Assembly (NCBI GenBank): GCA_035942035.1
Contig: DASZDK010000015.1
Coordinates: 1-33,401, forward strand
Reading direction: 5' to 3'
DNA: 33,401 bases
DNA from: JAHWJR01 sp035942035
GTDB taxonomy: Bacteria > Actinomycetota > Acidimicrobiia > Acidimicrobiales > CADCSY01
Shown: piece after piece, positions 15,159-23,134 of the stretch
Layout: every line of letters starts with the position of its first letter
Position numbering within the stretch: the first letter of the stretch is position 1
Notes under the pieces: generated by a model
Told to the model about the DNA's origin: nothing
Seen by the model: only the letters and a program-made list of their open reading frames with translations
Databases searched by the model: none
Position numbers and translations under genes: made by a program

Positions 15159-16523
15159 CTACCGTTTAGTGTCGAGCAGTGCGAGCTGAATCGCCTCGGC
15201 GAGCGTGGAGACACGCAGGAGGCGGATGCCGGGCGGCGGGTCCGGAGCTGAGGCCGGGACCACGGCCAGGCGGAAGCCCAGGCGGGCCGCCTCGGACAGC
15301 CGGCGCCCGGTCTGGGCCACCTGGCGCACCTCGCCGCCGAGCCCCACCTCGCCGCAGGCGACCATGTCGTCAGGGGCCGGTCGGTCGCGCAGCGAGGACA
15401 CCAGGGCCAGGGCCAGGGCGAGGTCGGCCGCCGGCTCGACCACCCGCACGCCACCGACGGCCGAGGCGTGCACGTCGGATTGCCCGAGCGGTAGCTGAAC
15501 CCGACGCTCGAGCACCGCCAGCAGCAGGGACAACCGGCCGGCGTCGAGGCCCTGTGCCGACCGCCGGGGCTGCGGGAGCTTGGTGGGCGACACCAGGGCC
15601 TGCACCTCCACCAGCAGCGGCCGGTGCCCCTCGACGGTGGGCACCACCACCGAGCCGGCCACCCCGGCGGCCCGGTCGGAGAGGAACAACCCGCTGGGGT
15701 CGGGAACGCCGAGCAGTCCCTGGTCGGTCATCTCGAACAGCCCGAGCTCCTGGGTGGACCCGAAGCGGTGCTTCACCGCCCGGAGGAGGCGCAGGGCATG
15801 GTGGCGATCACCCTCGAAGCTGAGGACGGTGTCGACCACGTGCTCGAGGGCACGGGGGCCGGCCAGCGCGCCGTCCTTGGTGACGTGGCCCACCAGGACC
15901 ACGCTGATCCCGTGCTCCTTGGCTGCGGCGACCAAACGGGAGGCACATTCTCGGACCTGGGTGACCGAGCCGGGAGGTGACCCCAGCTGGGGGTCGAAGA
16001 TGGTCTGGATGGAGTCGACCACGACGATCTCCGGCCTGAGCTCGACCATGTGGGCGACGATCGACGGAACCGCGGGGTCGGCCACAAGGTGGAGCCCGGG
16101 AGCGAGGGCGCCGAGGCGCTCGGCCCGGAGCCGAACCTGCTGGGGCGACTCCTCGGCGGTGATGAGCAGCGACCGCGTGCCGGCGGTGGTGGCGCCCAGC
16201 GCCTGCAGCAACAGGCTCGACTTGCCGATCCCAGGCTCGCCTCCGAGGAGGGTGACCGAGCCGGGGACCAGGCCGCCACCGAGGACCCGGTCGAGCTCCC
16301 CGATCCCCGTGGGGCGCGCCCGCCACTGGTCGAGGTCGACCTCGCCGATGGGTACCGCGGGAGCCGGTCGTGCGCCACCCGGCGCGCCCCACGGCCGGGG
16401 CAGCTCCTCGGACACCTCCTCGACCAGGGTGTTCCAGGCCCCGCAGCCGGGGCAGCGCCCCAGCCACGTGGGGCTGGAGCCGCCACAGTCGGCGCAGCGG
16501 TGGAGGAGCTTCGCCTTGGCCAT
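15159..16523 (-). CDS. radA: DNA repair/recombination protein RadA (Sms)
   Basis: 454 residues, full family length. An N-terminal zinc finger has C10-x2-C13 and C24-x2-C27 (C-P-G-C). The RecA-like ATPase has Walker A G-G-E-P-G-I-G-K101-S (94-102), Walker B I-V-V-V-D-S, and the RadA-specific K251-H-R-F-G, where the usual form is KNRFG. The C-terminal Lon-like domain (V-Q-L-P-L-G-Q-S-D-V-H-A-S-A-V-G-G-V) lacks a protease Ser-Lys pair, as usual in RadA. It helps process branched recombination intermediates. DisA and RadA are functional partners in Bacillus; here a PadR/membrane-gene insert lies between them. No strong ribosome binding site precedes ATG 16523. Confidence 0.96.
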   Translation of the reverse strand: MAKAKLLHRCADCGGSSPTWLGRCPGCGAWNTLVEEVSEELPRPWGAPGGARPAPAVPIGEVDLDQWRARPTGIGELDRVLGGGLVPGSVTLLGGEPGIGKSSLLLQALGATTAGTRSLLITAEESPQQVRLRAERLGALAPGLHLVADPAVPSIVAHMVELRPEIVVVDSIQTIFDPQLGSPPGSVTQVRECASRLVAAAKEHGISVVLVGHVTKDGALAGPRALEHVVDTVLSFEGDRHHALRLLRAVKHRFGSTQELGLFEMTDQGLLGVPDPSGLFLSDRAAGVAGSVVVPTVEGHRPLLVEVQALVSPTKLPQPRRSAQGLDAGRLSLLLAVLERRVQLPLGQSDVHASAVGGVRVVEPAADLALALALVSSLRDRPAPDDMVACGEVGLGGEVRQVAQTGRRLSEAARLGFRLAVVPASAPDPPPGIRLLRVSTLAEAIQLALLDTKR

Positions 16524-16553
16524 GCCGGCGATGTTACGAAGGCTCTATGACAC

Positions 16554-16575
16554 CGCCGGCGATAATCCGCCGGCG
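16554..16575. terminator. Hairpin between the lipoprotein gene and radA
   Basis: CGCCGGCG (16554-16561) and CGCCGGCG (16568-16575) are a perfect palindromic pair around the AT-rich loop ATAATC. The hairpin lies 30 bp upstream of radA and about 60 bp after the end of the lipoprotein gene. There is no T-tract. It could terminate the lipoprotein message or occupy the radA leader. Confidence 0.45.
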
Positions 16576-16635
16576 CCCGTTTGCACGGAGCTGGACCAGC
16601 GGCCGTTGCTGCTCCGCCTGGCGGACTCCGCAGCG

Positions 16636-17361
16636 TCACTCCCGCCGGGCGAGGGCTCGGCGGGCGACGATCGCCAGCAGGGCGAGGGCGGAGACCGCCG
16701 CCACCGAGAACCAGCCGACACGCTCTCCGTGGAGCTGGCGGGAGGTCGCCTGCACGACGGTGCGCTCGCCCACCGGCGCCTCGAACTCGGCGCCGCCGCC
16801 GGGCAGATCCGCGGTCACCTGGACGTCGAAGAGCTGTTCCAGGGGAGTGCCCGCCTCCCGCTCCAGCGACTCGCGGTCGAGGCCGAAGCCGCTGCCCTGC
16901 AGGCGTTGGCGCAGGTCCTCGTCGCCGAACCCCTCCACGCCGGCGGTGAGGTCGACCTCCCCCTTCAGGGTGTAGGTGGTGGCGAGGATGCCGGTCTGTC
17001 GCTCGACGGTGAAGTTGCGGAACGGGCCGCCGGCGCCTCCGAGCTCCTCCACGACCAGAGCGAGTTCGGCGGTGGTGGCGAAGGGCTTCTCGGCGGCCAC
17101 CACGGTTGTGCCGTCGGGCTGCTCGACGGGTTGCTCGACGATCCATCCCGCCGCCTCCAGGTCGTCGACGACGAGCTGTTCCGACAGGTCGTCGATCCGC
17201 CGGAGCGACTCTTCGTCGAAGGCCACCGCCACCCGCACCGAGCCCGAGCCGTCGTCGTCGACGTCCACGCCGACGTCCACCTGGATCCGGCACCCTCCCG
17301 CCACCAGCACGACCACGGCGAGGAGCACGGCGAGAAGTCCGCTCCGTCGGCGTGCGCTCAC
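16636..17361 (-). CDS. LppM-like membrane lipoprotein
   Basis: 241 residues. A lipoprotein signal peptide has a basic start (M-S-A-R-R-R), a hydrophobic core and the lipobox V-A-G-G-C24. The extracytoplasmic domain begins R-I-Q-V-D-V-G-V-D-V-D-D-D-G-S-G-S-V and continues V-A-F-D-E-E-S-L-R-R-I-D-D-L. A single transmembrane helix (about 217-235) ends in R-R-A-L-A-R-R-E inside the cell. This layout and the opening repeat match mycobacterial LppM (DUF3153-type), an envelope protein of uncertain role linked in mycobacteria to phagosome interactions. In a non-mycobacterial actinobacterium the function is unknown. It lies between clpB and radA on the same strand. Confidence 0.75.
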   Translation of the reverse strand: MSARRRSGLLAVLLAVVVLVAGGCRIQVDVGVDVDDDGSGSVRVAVAFDEESLRRIDDLSEQLVVDDLEAAGWIVEQPVEQPDGTTVVAAEKPFATTAELALVVEELGGAGGPFRNFTVERQTGILATTYTLKGEVDLTAGVEGFGDEDLRQRLQGSGFGLDRESLEREAGTPLEQLFDVQVTADLPGGGAEFEAPVGERTVVQATSRQLHGERVGWFSVAAVSALALLAIVARRALARRE

Positions 17362-17428
17362 CGCGGCGGAGGCTACCGGCGGCCGGAGGCCCGGTCGGAC
17401 CGGGCCCGGCCGCGGCGAGCGCCGACGA

Positions 17429-19927
17429 TCAGCGCAGCACGATCTCGCCGTCCTCGAGGTCGACCTTGACCACGGTGTGCTGCTCGCCGTAGCGGCCCTC
17501 GAGCAGGGCTAGGGCCAGCCGGTCGCCGATCTCCCGCTGGATGAGGCGCTTGAGCGGGCGGGCCCCGTAGGCTTCGTCGTAGCCGGTGTTGGCCAACCAC
17601 GCCTTGGCCTCGTCGGTCACCTCCAGGCTGAGCCGCCGCTCGGCCAGGCGCTGTTCGAGGTGACGCAGCTGGATGTCGACGATGGCGGCCATGTCGTCGC
17701 GGGTGAGGGCCCGGAACCGGATGATCTCGTCGATGCGGTTCATGAACTCGGGCTTGAAGAACTCCCGGGGATCGCCGGGCAGGTTCGAGGTCATGATGAG
17801 CACGGCGTTGGTGAAGTTGACCGTGCGCCCTTGGCCGTCGGTGAGCCGGCCGTCGTCGAGCACCTGGAGCAGGATGTTGAACACGTCGGGGTGGGCCTTT
17901 TCGATCTCGTCGAGCAGCACCACCGAGTAGGGACGGCGCCGCACCGTCTCGGTGAGCTGGCCGCCCTCCTCGTAGCCGACGTAGCCCGGAGGTGCGCCCA
18001 CCAGGCGCGACACCGAGTACTTCTCCATGTACTCGCTCATGTCGATGCGCACCATGGCCCGGGGGTCGTCGAAGAGGAACTCGGCCAGGGTCCGGGCCAG
18101 CTCGGTCTTGCCCACCCCGGTGGGGCCGAGGAACAAGAACGAGCCGATGGGGCGGTTGGGATCGGACAGCCCCGAGCGGCTGCGGCGGATGGCGTTGGCC
18201 ACGGCGGTGACCGCCTCGTCCTGGCCCACCACCCGCTCGTGCAGGGCGTCTTCCATGCGGACGAGCTTTTGCACCTCGCCTTCCATGAGCCTCGACACCG
18301 GCACGCCGGTCCAGCGGCTGACCACCTCGGCCACGTCCTCCTCGTCGACCTCCTCCTTGAGCATCTTCTGCTCGCCCTGGAGCTGGTCGAGCCGGGCGCT
18401 GGCCTGCTCGACGTGGCGCTGCAGCTCGGGCACCTTGCCGTAGCGGATCTCCGCCGCCCGGGCCAGGTCGCCGTCGCGCTCGAAGCGCTCGGCCTCGCTG
18501 CGGGCCGCCTCCAGCTGCTCCTTGAGGGCCCGGATCTCGGCGATGGCCTCCTTCTCGGACTGCCAGTGGGCCTTCATCCCCGCCGAGCGCTCGCCGAGGT
18601 CGGCCAGCTCACGGTCCAGCGCCTCCAGGCGCTCCTTGGAGGCGGTGTCGGTCTCCTTGGCCAGGGCCACCCGCTCGATCTCCAGCTGGCGGATGCGCCG
18701 CTCCACCACGTCGATCTCGGTGGGCATGGAGTCGATCTCGATGCGCAGCCGGCTGGCGGCCTCGTCGACCAGGTCGATGGCCTTGTCGGGCAGGAAGCGC
18801 CCGGTCACGTAGCGGTCCGACAGCACGGCGGCGGCCACCAGGGCGGAGTCTTGGATGCGCACGCCGTGGTGGACCTCGTAGCGCTCCTTGAGCCCCCGCA
18901 GGATGGCGATGGTGGCCTCCACCGAGGGCTGGCCCACCACCACCTGCTGGAACCGGCGCTCCAGGGCGGCGTCTTTCTCCACGTGCTTGCGGTACTCGTC
19001 GAGGGTGGTGGCGCCGATCATGCGCAGCTGGCCCCGGGCCAGCAGCGGCTTGATCATGTTCCCGGCGTCCATGGCCCCCTCGGCCCCGCCGGCACCCACG
19101 ATGGTGTGCAGCTCGTCGACGAAGGTGATGACCTCGCCGTGGGCGTCGGTGATCTCCTTGAGCACGGCCTTGAGCCGCTCCTCGAACTCGCCCCGGTACT
19201 TCGAGCCGGCGACCATGGAGCCGATGTCGAGGGCCACCACCCGCTTGTTCTTGAGGCCCTCGGGGACGTCGCCGGCCACGATGCGCTGGGCCAGGCCCTC
19301 GACGATGGCGGTCTTGCCGACCCCGGGCTCGCCGATGAGCACGGGGTTGTTCTTGGTCCGCCGGGACAGGACCTGGATCACGCGGCGGATCTCCTCGTCA
19401 CGGCCGATGACGGGGTCGAGCTCCCCGGAGCGGGCCGCCTCGGTGAGGTCGCGCCCGTACTTCTCCAGCGCCTGGTAGGAGCCCTCGGGGTCCTGGCTGG
19501 TCACCCGGTGGCTGCCCCGGACCTGCTGGAGGGCGGCCAGGAGCTGCTCACGGTCGGCACCGACGCGATCGGCCAGGGCCAACAGGAGGTGCTCGGTGGA
19601 CAGGTACTCGTCGCCCAGCTCGGCCCGGGCCGCATCGGCCGCCTCCAGCGCCTGGCGCAGGGCGCGCGACAGCTGGGGCTCGGCGCCTCCGTAGGCCTTG
19701 GGCAGCTTGGCCAAGGCATCCGCCACCCGGTTGCGCACCGACAGCGGCGCCAGCCCCGCCCGCTCCAGCACCGGCAGCACCACCCCCTCGGGCTGGGACA
19801 GCAGGGCCGCCAGCAGGTGCTCGGGGGTGACCTCGGGGTGGTCGTGGTCGCGAGCCTGCGCCGCCGCCGCCTGGAAGGCCTCCTGGGTCTTGATCGTCCA
19901 GCGGTTGGGATCGAAGGGGGTTGCCAT
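17429..19927 (-). CDS. clpB: ATP-dependent disaggregase ClpB
   Basis: 832 residues from ATG 19927 with AGGAGG about 9 nt upstream. Order: Clp N-terminal repeats (1-145, H-P-E-V-T-P-E-H-L-L); first AAA domain with Walker A G-E-P-G-V-G-K-T and G-A-G-G-A-E-G-A; coiled-coil middle domain (about 400-520, rich in E, R and Q); second AAA domain with G-P-T-G-V-G-K-T-E, the pore loop G-Y-V-G-Y-E-E-G-G and F-K-P-E-F-M-N-R-I-D-E. The segment after M-T-S-N-L is about 15-20 residues shorter than in E. coli, which explains the total length; the domain is otherwise intact. It threads aggregated proteins with DnaK. It is 86 bp downstream of a dnaJ-type gene, likely the same heat-shock operon. No dnaK or grpE is present here. 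Confidence 0.97.
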   Translation of the reverse strand: MATPFDPNRWTIKTQEAFQAAAAQARDHDHPEVTPEHLLAALLSQPEGVVLPVLERAGLAPLSVRNRVADALAKLPKAYGGAEPQLSRALRQALEAADAARAELGDEYLSTEHLLLALADRVGADREQLLAALQQVRGSHRVTSQDPEGSYQALEKYGRDLTEAARSGELDPVIGRDEEIRRVIQVLSRRTKNNPVLIGEPGVGKTAIVEGLAQRIVAGDVPEGLKNKRVVALDIGSMVAGSKYRGEFEERLKAVLKEITDAHGEVITFVDELHTIVGAGGAEGAMDAGNMIKPLLARGQLRMIGATTLDEYRKHVEKDAALERRFQQVVVGQPSVEATIAILRGLKERYEVHHGVRIQDSALVAAAVLSDRYVTGRFLPDKAIDLVDEAASRLRIEIDSMPTEIDVVERRIRQLEIERVALAKETDTASKERLEALDRELADLGERSAGMKAHWQSEKEAIAEIRALKEQLEAARSEAERFERDGDLARAAEIRYGKVPELQRHVEQASARLDQLQGEQKMLKEEVDEEDVAEVVSRWTGVPVSRLMEGEVQKLVRMEDALHERVVGQDEAVTAVANAIRRSRSGLSDPNRPIGSFLFLGPTGVGKTELARTLAEFLFDDPRAMVRIDMSEYMEKYSVSRLVGAPPGYVGYEEGGQLTETVRRRPYSVVLLDEIEKAHPDVFNILLQVLDDGRLTDGQGRTVNFTNAVLIMTSNLPGDPREFFKPEFMNRIDEIIRFRALTRDDMAAIVDIQLRHLEQRLAERRLSLEVTDEAKAWLANTGYDEAYGARPLKRLIQREIGDRLALALLEGRYGEQHTVVKVDLEDGEIVLR

Positions 19928-20013
19928 TCGTTCAGACCTCCTCGTACGAGCATGTCGTGTTGTCGCACGCCAGGTCGATCACGGGGACACCGGCGTTTCG
20001 ATCGGGTTGCACG

Positions 20014-20937
20014 TCAGGCCTCCAGGTGCGTCCGGGGCGAGCCGTCCATGGCTTGGGCCAACGCTTCCACGGCGGCGCGCTGCTGGCTGGTCAGCCGTTG
20101 CGGTACGGCGACCTCGATGGAGACCAGCAGGTCGCCGCGGTGGCCGCCGGGGTGGGGGACACCGCGGCCCCGCACCCGCAGGGTCCGCCCCGTTGGTGTG
20201 CCGGGCGGGATCCTCACCGTCACCGGCTCGCCGTCGAGGGTCGGCACCTTCACCTCGGCGCCCAGGGCCGCCTCTGGATAGGTGACGGGCAGGGTCAGGG
20301 TCAGGTCTCGGCCCGAGCGCCCGAACACGGCATGCGGCGCGACCCGGACGGTGACGTAGAGGTCGCCGGGCGGGCCGCCGTCGAGCCCGGGTCCACCCAG
20401 CCCGGTCACGCGGATCCGCTGACCGTCCTCCACGCCGGCGGGCACCCGGACCCGCACGGATCGGCTCGAGCCGGCCGTGTCCCTCGCCTGGACCTCGGTC
20501 GTCACGCCGGAGACGGCGTCTTCGAACGACAGGTCGAGTGGGGCCTCGAGGTCGTGGCCCGGGCGGGCCGAAGCAGGGCGACGCCCGCCGAAGAGGTTAC
20601 CGAGCAGGTCGCCGAGGTCGCCGAGGCCACCGAGGTCACCGAGGTCGTCGACGGTGACCCGGAACGTGCCGGCGCCGGGGTCGAACCCACCCGCTGCGTA
20701 TCCGCTGCGGCGGACCTGGTCGTACTCGCGCCGCTTCACCGGGTCGCCGAGCACCTCGTAGGCGGCCGAGCTCTCCTTGAACCGCTCCTCGGCGCCGGCG
20801 TCGCCCGGGTTGGCGTCAGGATGATGGCGACGGGCCAGGCGGCGGTACGCCCGTTGGATGTCCTCGTGGCTGGCCTCCTCGGCCACGCCCAGCACCTCGT
20901 AGTGGTCCTTTCCGAGCACGCCGCCGTGGACTGCCAT
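20014..20937 (-). CDS. DnaJ/CbpA-type co-chaperone without zinc finger
   Basis: 307 residues; AGGAGG precedes ATG 20937. The J domain (about 11-75) contains R-R-H-H39-P40-D41, the motif that stimulates DnaK. A G/D/L-rich linker follows (D-L-G-D-L-G-G-L-G-D-L-G-D-L). It is followed directly by the two C-terminal substrate-binding beta domains (L-D-L-S-F-E-D-A-V-S-G, G-D-L-Y-V-T-V-R-V-A-P-H, L-P-V-T-Y-P-E-A-A-L-G-A). The four CxxCxGxG zinc repeats of class I DnaJ are absent, so this is the type II (CbpA/DnaJ2) form. It precedes clpB on the same strand and diverges from hsp20, giving a compact disaggregation module. Confidence 0.92.
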   Translation of the reverse strand: MAVHGGVLGKDHYEVLGVAEEASHEDIQRAYRRLARRHHPDANPGDAGAEERFKESSAAYEVLGDPVKRREYDQVRRSGYAAGGFDPGAGTFRVTVDDLGDLGGLGDLGDLLGNLFGGRRPASARPGHDLEAPLDLSFEDAVSGVTTEVQARDTAGSSRSVRVRVPAGVEDGQRIRVTGLGGPGLDGGPPGDLYVTVRVAPHAVFGRSGRDLTLTLPVTYPEAALGAEVKVPTLDGEPVTVRIPPGTPTGRTLRVRGRGVPHPGGHRGDLLVSIEVAVPQRLTSQQRAAVEALAQAMDGSPRTHLEA

Positions 20938-20986
20938 GCGTCACCTCCTCATGACGTACGTGTGGGGCGCAGCGCCCTGGTGAGCC

Positions 20987-21012
20987 GGAACAACCTTGAG
21001 TCTGAGGGTGTT
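20987..21012 (+). promoter_or_regulatory. GGAAC-N18-GTT promoter (SigH/SigR/SigE-like) for hsp20
   Basis: GGAAC (20987-20991) and GTT (21010-21012) are separated by exactly 18 bp, the pattern used by actinobacterial stress ECF sigma factors such as SigR/SigH and SigE. It faces hsp20 and would give a 5' leader of about 75 nt. A CTTGAGT half-site (20995-21001) like the HspR inverted repeat lies in the spacer, but its partner half is absent. Confidence 0.5.
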
Positions 21013-21025
21013 AACTTCTCTGCGT

Positions 21026-21041
21026 CGGGGAACATTCCCCG
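21026..21041. promoter_or_regulatory. Perfect inverted repeat in the hsp20 leader
   Basis: CGGGGAA (21026-21032) and TTCCCCG (21035-21041) form a perfect 7-bp inverted repeat around two bases. It falls just after the expected transcription start of hsp20 and about 55 bp before its start codon. It could be a repressor operator or part of a leader RNA fold. It does not cover the ribosome binding site, so a simple thermometer hairpin is not shown. Confidence 0.5.
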
Positions 21042-21095
21042 GCGCCGAGGTATCGACACCCGTTCCGAGCACGAGCTCGACAGGAGGTGATGATC

Positions 21096-21530
21096 ATGTT
21101 GGTGCGGTTCGACCCGTTCCGTGACCTCGATCGTCTCACGCAGTCGTGGGCGGGCAACCGGTCGTCGGTCATGCCGATCGACGCCTACCGCCGAGGTGAC
21201 CGTTTCATCGTCCACTTCGACGTACCCGGCATCGACCCCGACTCGCTGGAGCTCACGGTCGAGAAGAACGTCCTGAGCGTACGCGCCGAGCGAAGCTGGC
21301 AGCCCGAGGAGGGCGACCAGGTGCTGGTCTCCGAGCGGCCGCAGGGCAGCTTCACCCGCCAGCTGTTCCTGGGGGAGGGCCTCGACGCCGAGCACATCGA
21401 GGCCGGCTACGACAACGGCGTGCTGAGCGTGGTCGTGCCGGTCGCCGAGCAGGCGAAGCCCCGCAAGGTGGCCATCTCCAGCGGTGGCGGCCGGGGTGAC
21501 GCCATCGAGGCCTCCAGCACCGAGGCCTGA
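21096..21530 (+). CDS. Small heat-shock protein, Hsp20/alpha-crystallin family
   Basis: 144 residues from ATG 21096, chosen because AGGAGG (21082-21087) is 8 nt upstream; GTG 21087 and ATG 21090 are too close to it. The N-terminus is L-V-R-F-D-P-F-R-D-L-D-R-L. The alpha-crystallin domain runs from about 28 to 125 with V-P-G-I-D-P-D-S-L-E-L-T-V and the family signature Y-D-N-G-V-L-S-V-V-V-P-V; a G/A/S-rich tail follows. It is an ATP-independent holdase that keeps unfolding proteins available to DnaK/ClpB, whose co-chaperone genes are divergent and adjacent. A small membrane-protein gene follows 17 bp later. Confidence 0.94.
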   Translation: MLVRFDPFRDLDRLTQSWAGNRSSVMPIDAYRRGDRFIVHFDVPGIDPDSLELTVEKNVLSVRAERSWQPEEGDQVLVSERPQGSFTRQLFLGEGLDAEHIEAGYDNGVLSVVVPVAEQAKPRKVAISSGGGRGDAIEASSTEA

Positions 21531-21547
21531 CGACCAGGGAGGAGGCG

Positions 21548-21793
21548 ATGGACCTCGTTGTGCTTGCTCTGACGAGGCCGTGGACGTACTGGTTGGCGCC
21601 CGTCCTCGCGGCGACGGGCGCCCTCGCCGTCGTGGCCATAACGTGGGCCTACTACCGCCGGGTGCTCGACCCGTGGTACCGGATGCGCGACGAGCGTGCC
21701 GGTATCGCGCCGGCCACCACCGCCGACGTGGTCAGCCTGGCCGACGCCCGCGGCTCCCGTGAGGGGTCGGCACTGGGACGGCTGGCTGCCTAA
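21548..21793 (+). CDS. Small membrane protein downstream of hsp20
   Basis: 81 residues from ATG 21548, preceded by a strong AGGGAGGAGG. One hydrophobic segment lies near residues 13-34 (W-L-A-P-V-L-A-A-T-G-A-L-A-V-V). A short basic-aromatic stretch follows (Y-Y-R-R-V-L-D-P-W-Y-R), then a polar tail. The spacing from hsp20 suggests one transcript. No family is recognised. Confidence 0.7.
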   Translation: MDLVVLALTRPWTYWLAPVLAATGALAVVAITWAYYRRVLDPWYRMRDERAGIAPATTADVVSLADARGSREGSALGRLAA

Positions 21794-21803
21794 GGCCGCT
21801 GTG

Positions 21804-22193
21804 TCAGGTGGCCACGCCTCGGCGACGTCCCGCCAGGGCGTGGCTCACCGCTTGGAGGGCGGTGGGCGTGTCCACCCCCAGGGTGCCCACCTGGTCGGCG
21901 AAGGCGGCGGCGGCGGCGTGGAGCCGGGGGCCCGGATCGGGCCGCACGTTGGCGCATGACGCCCGTACGAAGGTCCCCCTCCGTCCCCGCGTCACGACGA
22001 TGCCTTCCTGCTCGAGCTCACGGTAGGCCCGGGCGACGGTGTTTGCCGCCAGACCGAGGTCGGCGGCCAGCTGGCGAACGGGTGGGAGGCGGAAGCCCTC
22101 GGCGAGCTCGCCCTCGGCCACCAGGGCGACCACCCGGTCGCGAACCTGGCGGTAAGGGGGCACGTGCGAGTCGAGGTCGATCTCGACGATCAT
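21804..22193 (-). CDS. GntR-family regulator, YtrA type
   Basis: 129 residues from ATG 22193, which overlaps the stop of the upstream membrane gene as ATGA. The winged helix reads V-P-P-Y-R-Q-V-R-D-R-V-V-A-L-V, L-P-P-V-R-Q-L-A-A-D-L-G-L-A-A-N-T-V-A-R-A-Y-R-E-L-E and V-T-R-G-R-R-G-T-F-V. The short effector-less C-terminal part (about 55 residues, helical, two Cys/Arg-rich turns then A-rich) is typical of the YtrA subfamily, which usually controls neighbouring membrane or ABC genes. It is coupled to the upstream membrane protein, so it probably regulates that operon through the dyad at 23088-23115. It ends 10 bp from the convergent small membrane gene. Confidence 0.9.
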   Translation of the reverse strand: MIVEIDLDSHVPPYRQVRDRVVALVAEGELAEGFRLPPVRQLAADLGLAANTVARAYRELEQEGIVVTRGRRGTFVRASCANVRPDPGPRLHAAAAAFADQVGTLGVDTPTALQAVSHALAGRRRGVAT

Positions 22194-23056
22194 GCCGCCG
22201 CCCGCTGGGAGTGCCGCCGCCCGAACCACCAGGGCCCCGGGTGGAACACCGAAACCAGGCTGGCCACGATCAGCGCCAGGATCCCCAGCCCGGCCACGAG
22301 GATGAGCCAACGCACGGGCCAGGCGCGTGTCGCCAGCAAGATGCTCGACAGCACGTGCGACAGCGCCAGGAGGGCGCTGATGAGGCCCGCGCCGGCCGCC
22401 GTGGCGGCGGAGGAGGCGCGCAGGGCGTCGTCGGCAGCCACCAGGTCGGGTGCCGAGAGGGGCTGCGGGCGGTTCACCAACCGTCGTTGGGCCCACGTGG
22501 CCACCGCCACCACCGTGGCGGCAACGAGCACGCCCGGCAGCACTTCGATCGCCGGTCGCCCGCCGTCGCTGACCCGGTCGAGCGCGGCGTAGACGCCGAG
22601 CAGAGTGACGGCGAGCGCCACCGCCGCCCACGACACTCGCCGCACCCAGGGCGCCACGTAGTCGTCCATCTCCCTGGGGAAAAGGCTTGCTCGCCGGGGA
22701 GTGGGCCCGGCGCCCCGGCGGCTGAAGCGGAGCTCGGCCAGCGCCGCACCTCCGAAGAAACCGGCCAACGCCAGGGGCAAGCCGCCGATGTCCAAGGGCA
22801 GCGGCTGACCGATGAGCAGCGGGAGCCCGCCGATGAACCAACCGCCGGCGCCACCGACGGCACGGAAGCGGCGCGTCGTGCGCAGGTAGCCGATGACGAC
22901 GGGGCGGTTGTCGTCGGTCAGCGCCAGTCCGTACGTGCGCGCCCACTCGGCGAGCGCTCCTTGGCGAGGGAAGCGGAAAGCCCTGAGGACCACCACCGCA
23001 CCGGGCACAACGAAAATGAGAGCGAACCCCACGATGGCATTGACGCTGGTCTCCAC
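22190..23056 (-). CDS. DUF1648/SdpI-like integral membrane protein, GntR-linked
   Basis: 288 residues. Hydrophobic segments lie near 6-25, 70-85, 90-107, 140-160, 170-190, 217-240 and 250-270. A soluble loop after the first helix contains R-T-Y-G-L-A-L-T-D-D-N-R-P-V-V-I-G-Y-L-R-T-T-R; a R-F-S-R-R-G-A-G-P and F-P-R-E-M-D-D-Y-V loop sits mid-protein. Genes for such proteins commonly precede YtrA-type regulators, and some have DUF1648 or SdpI-like domains; that assignment is a guess from context and layout. It shares an ATGA overlap with gntR, so they form one operon transcribed from the promoter near 23060-23130. Confidence 0.7.
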   Translation of the reverse strand: METSVNAIVGFALIFVVPGAVVVLRAFRFPRQGALAEWARTYGLALTDDNRPVVIGYLRTTRRFRAVGGAGGWFIGGLPLLIGQPLPLDIGGLPLALAGFFGGAALAELRFSRRGAGPTPRRASLFPREMDDYVAPWVRRVSWAAVALAVTLLGVYAALDRVSDGGRPAIEVLPGVLVAATVVAVATWAQRRLVNRPQPLSAPDLVAADDALRASSAATAAGAGLISALLALSHVLSSILLATRAWPVRWLILVAGLGILALIVASLVSVFHPGPWWFGRRHSQRAAA

Positions 23057-23087
23057 GGGAGCCTCCGTACGCCTCGGCCGGTAATTG

Positions 23088-23115
23088 TGCCAAGTGTACT
23101 GCTACAAAGTTGGCA
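23088..23115. promoter_or_regulatory. Nested dyads between the GntR operon and the SAM-transferase gene
   Basis: TGCCAA (23088-23093) and TTGGCA (23110-23115) are inverted around 16 bp. Inside lies a second dyad, TGTA-CTGC-TACA (23095-23106). YtrA-type GntR proteins bind TGTA/TACA-type dyads in their own promoters, so this is a good candidate operator. It lies 32 bp upstream of the membrane gene start and 20 bp upstream of the divergent gene, so one site could control both. Confidence 0.5.
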
Positions 23116-23134
23116 TGCACAAGGGGTGACGGTC

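Noticed and set aside
17660..20281. 873-codon plus-strand frame
   Set aside because: Mirror of clpB in GC-rich DNA; the clpB motifs are unambiguous.
20995..21015. HspR-associated inverted repeat (HAIR)
   Set aside because: Only CTTGAGT is present; the expected ACTCAAG half reads TGTTAAC, so it is recorded only as a half-site.
21956..23134. Upstream extension of the DUF62 frame
   Set aside because: Overlaps the GntR and membrane genes antisense and is R/P/Q-rich; the start at 23135 has a ribosome binding site.
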